Source: Patiria pectinifera (taxonomy: Eukaryota > Echinodermata > Asteroidea > Valvatida > Asterinidae). From it: a DNA stretch of 64,000 bases. Below are positions 23,536 to 34,506 of this stretch, piece after piece. Both the position numbers and the translations under genes were made by a program. Location of the stretch: contig CM057140.1 of the NCBI GenBank assembly GCA_029964075.1, forward strand, positions 6,156,643 through 6,220,642. Reading direction: 5' to 3'. The notes below the pieces were generated by a model. That model searched no databases. It was not told where the DNA came from and was given only the letters and a program-made list of their open reading frames with translations. Position 1 is the first letter of the stretch. Every line of letters begins with the position of its first letter.

Positions 23536-24821
23536 AAATCACGAAACGTTATTTGTTTCCACAAAAGTCACCAACAGTTGTCCAACAAATATTATTTCAT
23601 TCAATTAATAGAAAGATATTTGAGCCAGATGATATTCAAATGAAGGAAATTACAGTCCTTTAAATCTCTTTTAGCTTGGAAGAGAACAAACTACACGGTA
23701 TGTATGGCGTCAGCGTACGAGGAATGCCATGTGGGACCATGGGCGTCGCAAGGATATTTCCTAGAGGGGGCAAAGAACATTTCCAACCCCCCCCCCCCCA
23801 AAAAAAAATCTGTACTTTTCCAGCATATTCTGGATGTATTTTTTTTTCGAGGGTAGGCAGGGACATTTGCCTCAGCAATGTGATTCTGCGCCTCTTTTTC
23901 TTTCCTTTTCTCGCGACGCCCGTGTGTGGGACCGGTGTGGCGTGTGGGTGCTCCGGCGGAGGACATACGGAAAATTGCACTTCACTGAATCGGTACAAAC
24001 AAAAGCAATGAGACATCGAAATATATTTAAGAAAACCGAAAATGCATATTAATAGGGAGCAGGGTTTGTTCATTAATTCACATAGGCCTATATCTTCATT
24101 ACAAATTTCGAAATTGCAGCTAGCACCGCTGGGCGTCAAGCTTGTGTCAAGGGGCCGCAGAAGGAGGTCGAGATGAACATGCGCAAACGCCGCGCCATTA
24201 CAGCATTACGCATGCGCCTCGTCTGTCTCGCAAGAATCTTAACACATTTGTCTTAACAGAATGTGTGTTATACGATGCATGCACTGATGGACAGAGCGAC
24301 ACATTAAGTAAAATCTAAATGAATCCACACTAAACATCCGGGATATGTCTGAAATACTAAAAAAAAATCTCATACCATGACTACAACTAACAACTTGTAG
24401 CTGTACAGTCATTTCTGACTTCGGTGTTAGTACGCTTGACATTATGTTACCGTGGCTGAATCATCTCTGCTCGCTTTATTTACAAGCTTCAATATATACA
24501 AATCCTAAATCTAATCAGCAACGTTGTACTAATGTAAATATGATGAGTGATCTGCGTTCGTAGAATGTTGGCCGAAATATCACTTTCATTTTTAGACCGG
24601 ATTAAACAAGTGTTTAGTGTCCAGTGTTAAGAACAGTACGGGTCTTGCTTATATTGCGTTGGTATTGCCTCACAGCTTCACTCGAAGTCTGTGTCGGTGT
24701 TGCATAAACGTTCGTGCTTGGTTTACCACGAACTGGCGAGATTCTTGGTCGACATTTTAATTGATCGACTGGTGAAACAATTTGATAGGGAAACGCATTA
24801 TTCAAACCACTCGCCGAAATC
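23536..24821. other. Upstream region of the GPCR gene with a C/A-run repeat
   Basis: Contains a repeat around 23738-23930 with GGGCGTCGCAAGGATATTTC, a C13 run and an A run, like the G-rich repeats near 2400-2530. The rest should include the GPCR promoter and 5' UTR. A CATGCGCAAACGCCGCGCC stretch near 24179 is GC-rich and could be promoter-associated; no start site can be fixed. Confidence 0.4.
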
Positions 24822-25985
24822 ATGTCTGATAGCGATTTCAACTCGACCGTGGCTCAGAATTTTGAAGATCAAAATATGACCACGGCCTCTACCACCAGTG
24901 GAGCCACGGCACTTCCTGAACTTCACTCATACGGCGTGTTAGTATTTGCAGCTTGCGTGTGGATTATCGTAGCTGTGTTGGGTATAACAGGCAACACTAT
25001 GGTGATTCTAGCGGCGATTCTTAGTAAGCAAGTCCAGACGACCACTAATGTTCTGGTGGTCAATCTGAGTGTGGCTGATCTGTGGACTTCCTTGTCTTTG
25101 CCTTGGACAAGCGTGGCGATGCTGAGTAATGGCACCTGGCCTCTAGCTAGCGAGATCCCGTGCCAAATAGCGGCGTTCATGTGGCACACCGGTCTGGGAG
25201 CCAGCCTGTACAACCTGGCTTTGATTGCGTTGAATCGTCTTGTCAAGATAACTCGCCCTATGGCAACCTACAATCGCATCTTCTCACCTCGCAAGATGGT
25301 CTTCATTGTAGCTCTATCCTGGTTCATCCCGAGCTTTGTTATTATCTTTCCGCTAACTATCGGTGTAGGTGGCCTTGGTCACGATCTCAAATACGACAGC
25401 TGTACCGATGATGACTTACATCCTCGCGCAGGTGTCTACAACCTGGTCCAAACAATCGGATTTTACCCCGTCCCAATGGCCACTGTCGTCGTCAGCTATG
25501 TCATCATCTTTGTCCATGTCAGGCGACACTTTAGAAAACAACTCTCCCGGACCAAGAACAAAGATACAGCCACAGATGCCGTTGAGTCCAGTGCTTTCAG
25601 ACTTACATTCATATCAACTACTTCAGGTGAGGCCACCGAGGAACACGAAGAGCCTGAAGGTGAGAAAAGAGACCGAAAAATCAGCCGCCAGCAGCTCAGG
25701 ATTACCAAGAACCTCTTCTGGGTCTTCTGCGCGTTCATTCTCTGCATCTCTCCGTATTACATCTCACTCTTCTTTGCTAACAGTGAAGTCTTTGCTCTGT
25801 ACGGCGGTACCATCTTGATCTTTAACAGTTGTGTTAATCCTATCATCTACGGGGTCAAGCACCCGCAGTTTAAGAAGGTACTGCGGCCGATGTTGAGATG
25901 TAAGTGGAAGAAAATACCACAACCGTCCAAGACGTTGCAAGCGATTCTCTCAATGCGCCAGAGAGAGAACGAAACTAGAGAATAA
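24822..25985 (+). CDS. Class A (rhodopsin-like) G protein-coupled receptor, single exon
   Basis: An intact 387-codon ORF with seven hydrophobic segments. N-terminal glycosylation sequons occur at NST (7-9) and NMT (18-20). TM1 has GN at 57-58 and TM2 has LSVAD ending at Asp86. C114 and C194 can form the usual ECL2 disulfide. TM3 ends in NRL (138-140) in place of DRY, followed by VKITRP. W167 is in TM4. TM6 reads FCAFILCISPYY with Pro310 but no Trp before it, so CWxP is not kept. TM7 has NSCVNPIIYG (NPxxY at 339-343). This resembles the moody/GPR84/melatonin-receptor-like invertebrate group. Ligand unknown; signalling through G proteins is inferred. The start ATG gives a family-typical N terminus. 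Confidence 0.95.
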   Translation: MSDSDFNSTVAQNFEDQNMTTASTTSGATALPELHSYGVLVFAACVWIIVAVLGITGNTMVILAAILSKQVQTTTNVLVVNLSVADLWTSLSLPWTSVAMLSNGTWPLASEIPCQIAAFMWHTGLGASLYNLALIALNRLVKITRPMATYNRIFSPRKMVFIVALSWFIPSFVIIFPLTIGVGGLGHDLKYDSCTDDDLHPRAGVYNLVQTIGFYPVPMATVVVSYVIIFVHVRRHFRKQLSRTKNKDTATDAVESSAFRLTFISTTSGEATEEHEEPEGEKRDRKISRQQLRITKNLFWVFCAFILCISPYYISLFFANSEVFALYGGTILIFNSCVNPIIYGVKHPQFKKVLRPMLRCKWKKIPQPSKTLQAILSMRQRENETRE

Positions 25986-26659
25986 TAAACTGCTGACTCG
26001 GTAAACACCTTGCAGGAGACAGTCATTATTGGGAGCTAATAAACAGACATAATTATATAATTGCTGCACCTCTGTGTGCCATGTAAGTGTCAGCTGATGA
26101 AAACCAGTCATATGCAGCCTGTAGGCAATTTACATTCCATGATAACACATTTAGGGTTGCAGACCAGTAAATCGGTCCGAAATTGCCTACGCCGGCCAAT
26201 TCACAATTTGCATGCCCTCAAAATCGTAGTATTTGAGCATGCTGTGGGCCATGAACTTGAGGGTTTCTAAAAAAAAAATATGGGTGGAAGCCGTGCACAG
26301 GACTTTGAGCTTGTAGTTCCGTTCAATTTGGATGAAATTGGGGCCCTTAAAGCGTTCTATTTTGCAATGGAGCGTAGGCATCGTTTTTCAAAATGGCGAT
26401 GGTCTTCAGGACTATTTTCAGGGATGATCATCTTCGGATGGAAATTTCTCCTAAAAGTCATTATTTGACCCCACACAAATTGAAAAGAAAATGAAAGATG
26501 ATGAAATAAGCTTTAATTTGATGTGTGTCTCGAATACCTTGGAGAGTTGTGAGTATTTTTCCCGAATTTCTGAAGTGGGAGCATTTACCATTGGGGTCTT
26601 TGGAAGTTTATTTACTGGTCTGCAACCTTAGGTGTTGATGGCTGTTCGTGCTTTATTGA

Positions 26660-26988
26660 CAGTAGCGTATCCAGCTTTTGAAGTTAGTGGGAGGGGGGGG
26701 GGGGGCAACTGCACATCCGCGCCGAAATATGAACATGATTTTTTTTTCTCACTTGGCCTCCGTAAAATCAAAAAGCGGGTGGAGGCGCTCTTCAAAACTG
26801 ACTATTATTATGTATACTGCAAATTATACAAATTATATGCCCATTTTCACGGCGCATCGTAATGGTATTTCAGTGGGTTTTCTTTTGTGGGATTGATGTC
26901 AAAACTCTTCAACCTTTTATTGCAATAATTACTGGAAAGAAAATATATTTGTCAAAAAAATCAGCTCCCCCTCCCGGATACGCCACTG
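26660..26988. mobile_element. hAT-like MITE
   Basis: Left end CAGTAGCGTATCC at 26660, right end GGATACGCCACTG ending at 26988, so 13-bp inverted ends with one mismatch. The G-run next to the left end and the C-rich right end are typical of this repeat type. A diverged relative lies at about 28330-28540. An 8-bp target duplication was not evident. Confidence 0.6.
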
Positions 26989-28329
26989 GCAATTGGCCTC
27001 TGTAAATCAATCATCGGCCTTCTTGTTAACACTTAATCCTAAAACGTAATTTTATATGCGGATATTATCCAACTAGTCTGCTTATAAACACGCCAGCATG
27101 TAACCTTATATATATTGCAATTTAGTGACCCATACTCTGGCTGTTTATAACTATCTGTATAATTATTTTGATATAACGTGAATTTCAAACAAAAAATCGT
27201 GGGTTTGTTAATCGAATTGTAGTGACTACAACTACCCAGTAAGAACTGTTCGGTTATTCACATTTTGCAGTGCTCTACAGTTCTATACAACCGTGTAAAA
27301 TAACAGCGTGCTATTTTCTATAACGCCTTAAGTAGAGAGATATGGCATTGATTGACAGCCACTAGGTGCTCTAACAACTTGTAAAGCTGAAGGAAATGTA
27401 CACATTTTAACTATTAATGTTGGCAAAACCTATGCAAAGATGTTCCATGAATATGTAATGCCGCATTTGTCAAGACACACAATGAATGGGGCCACTTATC
27501 TACCGGCACGTTTGCAGTTTTACCATGGTTGTGAGTTTTTGTTAAATACCTCAAACCACCAAAGAAGAATTTCAACACATGAATGGATATGCAGCCTTTC
27601 GCTAAATATGATTTGAGTTAATTATTAATTTTGTTATTTTGACATTATCTTCAAATTTCTATCAACATGTGGACGGCGTGACGCATGCAAAGTTGCCCTT
27701 ACATTGTGTTTCTTGTAATATGGAAATAGGAAACAGGCGGCATTTCTAAGTCGTCGGATGCCTAGGACATGTACATAATTATTTTCTTTCTTAAGTCTCG
27801 ATGCGTGTGCGTGTATACATCATAATGTTTGTAATGTAAAAACGGGAAAAAAATGTTATGGTTGTTGGATTGGATCACAACCTAAGATTTATGTCTGTAT
27901 ACACATTAAACTTGATTAGCTGAAGCGACATTTAGCCGGAAGAACGTACTCGGAAACGTTTGCGCAAAACAATATGTATATATTTATATATTTAAAGAAT
28001 CTTCCATTAATTATACCTTATCGTCTGGATTTGAGTCACGTCGGCCCTTATTTGCTGAGATCATTATTTTTGTGCAACTCCCACGACAATAAGGGGTAGG
28101 GGATTCGTTTCTGCTGAAAAGAACTGTTATCATTATCATTACTCTGAATTGGGCTGTTTTTTTTGGTTCGGTCCTTTTCTGATCGATTTTTTTTTAATTT
28201 TGACTACGATGTAATGATGTGAAATTGAACTAATAATCATAAATGCATGACAACTGGATCTGGTTAGTTAAAGATGTGGTTAAGATGGATAGTGTGCATG
28301 GTTACAATATTATGTCCTATAACCGTGCC

Positions 28330-28540
28330 ATAGAGGTACCAATCTTTCAAATGGGGGTGCTCTTCAAAACTTCGAAACTGATTATTATGCAGGCTGGATG
28401 AAATGCCGATTTTCACAGCGCATTGTAATTATTTGGAGCGTTTTTTTTTTTTTTCATGTCAGCACATTTATGAAAAAAGTTCATAAAAATGTCTTTAACA
28501 AAAAACCACCGGGGGGGGGGGGGCGCAAGGAAGCCCCAGT
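28330..28540. repeat. Diverged relative of the 26660 MITE
   Basis: Shares the blocks CTCTTCAAAAC, TTTTCACAGCGCATTGTAAT and the terminal C/G run with the copy at 26660-26988. Ends are not intact. Confidence 0.5.
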
Positions 28541-29719
28541 GCTTTCTCCCCTCCCCATGCGCACTTTTTGACAGTTTCTGGAATACAATTTCGTGAATGT
28601 TCAATCAAAAGTATGTTTTTCTCATTCAAAATAGCAAATTAGATCACAAAACATTAAACTAAAGGTGAAATAAATGTTCAATGTTTGAAATCGTCCTCTA
28701 AAAGCGACAAAGAAGTTTTGTAAGCGAATCTGAATGAACATAAACGATAGGTGCTGCTCAATCAACCGAAATGGATTCGAATGCTCTGACAGCGAAAATG
28801 AACCATGTATTCAGAGCGATTCTTAAATTCAGACGAAAATGAATGACCGATTTTCAGAAGTGAATGAACACAAATTGGCCGGGAAAACCTATTTTGTTTT
28901 GTTAATTTCGTTTGCTATCTATCTTAATTTAAACAATTAGATTCAAGGCATTATTTTTTTTTCTGGTGGTTATTACCTTCATATTTGTATAAATGTATTT
29001 AAATATCACTATATTATACTTCTATTATCCAACTTTGTATTGGTTTATTGGCGAGTGCTAAATGCATGTCAACTGAATTGAAATGTTGACTCGGCGAACG
29101 AACAACTCGATATTTTGCAAATGTATCCTGACGATCAATTTTTTGGGGCAGCGCCCACTATTGAAGTACAGAGGAGTGTACCGCTTAGCAATAAACAAAC
29201 GAATAACGCAGCCAACCATTTGATCCTTAAATTTGCTGATACTTCTGATCGATAAAAACTAAAGGATGCAAGGAGGTAAATTAATTATACTTATTTTATC
29301 TTATGCAAGAAGTATTGTCCTTGTATTTGATGAGATTCTGTGATGATTTTGAGACTGAATTCTGAGTAATTATACCATGACCAGATGATTACTTATGCTT
29401 GCTCAAAATATGTCCGGCTTTCTGATATATTTATCACACCTAATCGATGTATACTTTTGTCACAATTTGGATAACATTTTGCGGACTACACGTATTGTTT
29501 ATTCACAGTTTTCACGAAGCCAATTGCGAAAATAAATCTTCTTTAACCTGTATACAGTTTATATCGAAAGCCTTGTCAGTCCTTAACCTGTAACCTCTGA
29601 CCCAAACCATGTCAGAAACCCTTGCCAAGACCGAGCAAAAGAACTACTGATTTATGAGGAGCCGAATACCTATACACTACCCCCGCAGCTGTTACAGTAT
29701 CACTTCAAAGAAAAGTAGC

Positions 29720-30115
29720 TCAAACGATCTAACATATACTCGAAGTCATCGCTGTCGTCATTACAGTCAATTTGAAATTCAAATTCACACTTGGCATGAA
29801 ATATTCATTACTAGAAGATTATTAGAATTGTACATTCTTATCTCGTGTTTAAATCATAATATAAGTACAAGTATTATCCTAGCAAAGTTTTGCAACCATA
29901 TTGACACGCGTCGTGAGTTCAGCCGTTTAGGAGCAGAGTTTTGGACACTGAATACAATAATGCAGTTTACAACCTTAGCCTTGGTTGTTAGGTTGCTGAG
30001 TTTTAGATCAGTTATAACTGAACAGAACAATACTCTGTTTATTAACATTGTTTTTGGTTACTGACGCCAAAAAAAATAAGTGTGCCCATGCTAGGAGGTC
30101 CCTGTCAAAACGTGA
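29720..30115 (+). pseudogene. Decayed copy of the upstream region and start of the secreted-protein gene
   Basis: Parallels 14722-15045 in order: AAACGATCTAA, ATTACAGTCAATT, CATGAAATATTCATT, GTTGCTGAGTTTTAGATCAG, and finally CCATGCTAGGAGGTCCCTG, matching CCATGCTAGGACGTTCCTG at the start codon of the 15019 gene. After about 9 codons the similarity ends and no signal peptide follows. Probably a dispersed duplicate of promoter plus exon-1 start. Confidence 0.55.
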
Positions 30116-31051
30116 AGACGTTAAAATCCATTATTCTGTAGTACCTATTGGGGATAATTTTTGCCAAAAAATGTCAGGTTTATTATTGACGACAAACACC
30201 CTACTCTGTGACATCATCAAACTGCAAGTTGGGTGTCATTAATAATACATACACATACACTAGCACGTTTGTTTATGGTGTAAATCGGGGATTTTGTTTT
30301 GTTGCTCTTCCCTTTTCCTTTGTTTATACTAACTTTTTTTTCGCAACAGCTCTTATTGGTTTATACACGGTTTCCAACCAAAGTGTCCGAGGTGTCCTCA
30401 ATTCGGTTTCTGTCATCAAATTATCGATGATGTTGCTTATGTGTGTCCTCGATTTACACCGTTAACAAACGCACATAAAACATAATTAAAAAGTAGTTTT
30501 ATGGGGAAAATCCGTGACGAGAACAAACTCTATTTTGTCGTAAGAGCACGGTCGTAACCTCTTTGATATCTATATCAGTCAGAATTACTTCTCCAGGCTA
30601 TGCAATGAATCCGAGTCCAGTTTTGTGAACTTACATATTATGCTCACAGAGGTAATTACACCATATGCATCATCGTTTTGTCATTTTCTCCTGACAAAAG
30701 CTTGGTAGTGATTATAGTAAGGTGGTAATATTTATTGACGAAAGGGGCCCATTATAAAATCCAAAAAATAACAACTACTGTCTCAGAAACTCCATCAAAG
30801 AGTCAGTTCTAATGATGTCTCCGTCATTCCTGATTAGGCCATTACAAAAAAATGGAATGATGTATTTATGATAGCGCCCGGTGCGTGCACGCCCTGTCAT
30901 GACAGTTTACAATTTAGAACGCGGCAATAGCGTATAATATACGACGTGTACGGGTGAATCTAGTTATTGCATCATGCGGTCGTACCAAATAGGTATCACA
31001 CTATATTCTGTCAGGAATTAGGCCTAATTATCGAGGAAGAAGTGATCTTGA
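30116..31051. other. Intergenic sequence
   Basis: No gene recognised. The ORF at 30208-30465 is hydrophobic but lacks motifs. Confidence 0.35.
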
Positions 31052-32005
31052 ATGCGTCATGCGTTAACCGTGAGCGATGAGCCAGTCTATCCGGCCTTGT
31101 TGGCCGGCTTCATCTTTATGATTTTCATCGCAGTGGCAAAAAGCCTTGTCTACGTGTGGTTGATAGCCACAATCGGTATGGAGCACATCCTTCATAATGT
31201 TTCCAACTATTTCATTGCCAGTCTTTGTGTGTCCTTCATCGTCTTGGGAATATTGATTTCATGGTGGTCTGTGATCGCGATGTCAAATTTAAAATACTCC
31301 TCGCTCAAACTTGCAATAGCCATAAGTTCTACCTACTTTGCACCTTTCGGCTCTTCTTGAATTCGGTGGTTATAGCGGCTGACCGGTACCTAAAGATATC
31401 CCGGCCCTAAAGTATCTCCGGTTAGCGACGCCCAGGCATTGCATCGCGCTGATCGGTGCGTCCTGGTGCATTCTCTGTTCATCGGACTTGCCGTGTTCCT
31501 CACCGCCATGCTGAATTTTGACGACGACAGTGGAGAGTCCTACAGCAGTTTCCTGCAGGAGAAAGGTTTTCGAATCCCATGGTTGTCCTGTCGGATCTGA
31601 CAATCTTCCCCAGTATGATCGCGGTAACTTTCCTGATAGCTGTTCTCGTTCGCATCGCTAGGCAACAGCGGCGCAAGATACGAGATGAAATGTTGATGCT
31701 GAAGCAAGAAGGCAACGATGAGAACACGCCGCAGCCTCGACCGAACCACTCGGCCAACAAAACCACCATGTACTTCATCGTAACTTATCCGCATTCGTCG
31801 TGGCTTGGCTATACCGGCCAGTGTAGCCATAAACATTATAGTTCTCAGTGACCTTACATCAGCCGTTCTCAACGCTGTCATTGCCTTCTGTTCCATTGCT
31901 GCCATGATTGAAACTGTTTGCGGCACCATGTTCCTGGCATATGCGCAGCCAGAGCACCGACAGGCAACAAGGAATAACTTGAAGAGGTTAAACGACTGTC
32001 TGTGA
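31052..32005 (+). pseudogene. GPCR pseudogene, frameshifted
   Basis: Pieces of a seven-helix receptor lie in order in different frames: TM1/TM2-like hydrophobic segments from 31052, then in a second frame SVVIAADRYLKISRP (the DRY end of TM3) near 31360-31410, a TM4-like ALIGASWCILCSS near 31440, TM5 and a basic third loop (FLIAVLVRIARQQRRKIR) at 31579-31851, and TM6/TM7-like segments at 31805-32005. At least three frame changes and an internal stop break it. It keeps a true DRY, unlike the intact receptor 5 kb upstream, so it is probably not a simple copy of that gene. NPxxY is not recognisable. Confidence 0.7.
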
Positions 32006-34506
32006 TCGTTAAAGCGAGAAGTGATTCTAGACTGACAGTCTCAGCTTAGTATTTGGGGACTTTAAAGTTTACAAAGTGCCATGTTAAGGAAAGAGACATA
32101 AGAAAAACTCTCTTTTCGTTGCGACTTTGAACTGGGACACATTTTAAAGCACAGCTATGCTTGTATTATATATTCATCAATTCCCAATTAGACAATTTAC
32201 ACATTACTGTCGCGAGGTTGCAACCCCGACGATAAGGGTGATCAGGTTCACCCTCATGAAGAGTAAGGTGGAAAGCAAGTAGAATCGAACTTGAACACTC
32301 AGACGGTTGTTATGTTGATTCACTTGATCAAGTTTTAATTAAATTCACTTTCTCCAATTGTACAACATAATCCAAATGAAGATCCAAATAAGAAACAGGG
32401 AAAGACCCAAATGAAGTCCCTTGAATGAAGAAGAAGACCAAGGAGAAGACCCTGTTGATCATGAATAAAATGAATTGATCTTAAACGTTTGTCAGTCTTG
32501 TCCCAAAGTCCTTGGATTAAATTAACGTTATTATAAACAACAGGTATTTTAATTATACAGCATAAACTATAAGTAAAATAGTTGTTTTGTAGACAGGTGT
32601 CATGATCACTCCAAAATAATACTAAATAGGATGACTAATTAATCCGGCATACAAAGAGAATCGCAGTAAAATAGAGAAGGCCTGTAACTACAATGCACTT
32701 GAGATGTCAAACTTCAAAGCTTGTGACTCGACAGTCTCAGCAAAGTCTCAGCTATAAATTACAATACATAGAAATACAAATAGCATACACGGAAAACATA
32801 TTCAAGGAAATATCTTCTATCATAAAAGTCCCGTGCACCCATATACAATGCGACATACACGAACAACATTTCAAAATAAAGTGAGTAATTCCACAGTCTG
32901 GCTGAGATTCAACGTTGTGATGGGCATACGCACACTACGTACACAATGTACACAATGCTGAACTCAATGTCGCCATTATATAATGCATTGTGCCGTGAAT
33001 ATGTACGAAAACGGTTATTCAACTCTAGAAAAGTTTAGACACTTTCACACAAAACAAACACCCTAAAAACTATAAGAATCAATCTATTTGACAATAATCA
33101 TATCAACCAACCTCTTGTATGTCCCTTGCATTATCTACTCAATACTTAATTAGAATCCAACTTACCCCAAAAATGAAGGAAAACTTGAAGTAAAATTTTG
33201 AACGAAATCGTTAAAAAATTTAAATTTTTGACTTGTTTTCAAAGATTGTGTGTTTACTCATTAAAATAATAACTACGAAATGCAAAAGTGTCCTCAAAAC
33301 TTGTTTTTAAAGCATCGGCGATGAGTCATCTGTGACTGAAGAGGTGTTATTATGGTATCAAATAAAAGTTAATGAACTAACCTTTAAGATGAAACCACTT
33401 TGACATTCTACCATTTTCTTACATTAACATATGAGCCGATTGATTTTGGATTACCTTTTTTTATACATCCTGTAGAGTGCATTCATCATATCTTCAGGAA
33501 CAAGTTTAAATATTTGAGTGTTGCGCCTTCTAAATGTCAATACAGCTTGAGTAATTTACTTCAATGTAAATGTTCCAGGAGTGTTCCAGGAGCTTTATTT
33601 TAGGACTAACACTTCTTGTTTTATTCTGTAACATTTCTTTAAAACAAAATGCAAAGCAGACAAAACATACTTGGAACCTTAACTTTTTAAGCAGAAAGTT
33701 TAACAGTTGTTTCTTCTTCTTTTTTTGAATAATTATTTCATGGATTGCCTCACAGATTATCTTAAATACATGAACCTTGTTCTTATCAGGAAAGTAAAAT
33801 AATCTCCAAATTAAAGCAGATTGTGAAATAGTCGATTGATTTATGAGACCTTTCGTATAATATTAACTTGCTTGAATGCAGTAGAAATTAGGCGGAAATA
33901 CTTAAGACCCTAAAATTTCTCGGTAAATAGCAGAGCTTATTGAAGGCACTTTTCTGTTAAACAATGACATCACGAATATCAGTTTCAAACCGCATTTATA
34001 CTTACAGAGCATGTAGGCCAAAGTCTGTAGTGCTAATCTTACAACAAGTACAGTAAATAAACAGGGTCATGTTGAAAAACGAAACATGACAGGGTCATGT
34101 TGAAAAAAGAAACATTGAATAATAACTGTAATTTCACCATAAACAAATGCTGTTTAAAGCAATAATATATAGTGTGAATCTTTGAAGATTTATCTTGTCC
34201 AATTATTTACGTGAACCGGTGCTGTTTTCGTTATTCGTGAATGCTAGAATCCTCAGTTGACGTTGTGACGAGAAGGAACTTCTGCAGAAACAGTGTCGTG
34301 TGATCTAAAATAGACCAATAGGAGATAAGAAATAACGAAGAATGAATAACAAAATGTCATAAAGACAGCAAGTCTCCGACCCAAATGGAAAATGAAGTGT
34401 AAGTGGTAAAGTATATTAATACATGAATGACACGATTCTACAATATTTTGGACAACTTGATACACAATGTCAAAACTGTTGATGTTTATATTGTTCCAGA
34501 TGCACA
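32006..34506. other. Non-coding, 3' side of the transporter gene
   Basis: Downstream (3' UTR and beyond) of the minus-strand SLC7 gene. A 28-bp tandem duplication with ACAGGGTCATGTTGAAAAA lies at 34061-34116. A palindromic stretch (GGGTGATCAGGTTCACCC) sits near 32235-32255. No other gene. Confidence 0.4.

Larger units (their letters stand above)
25986..29719. other. Intergenic sequence downstream of the GPCR, with MITE fragments
   Basis: Apart from two related hAT-like repeat copies (26660-26988 and about 28330-28540) I see no gene. The stretch is AT-rich. AATAAA-type signals close to the GPCR stop (25983-25988 and 26038-26043) could serve its mRNA. Confidence 0.4.
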
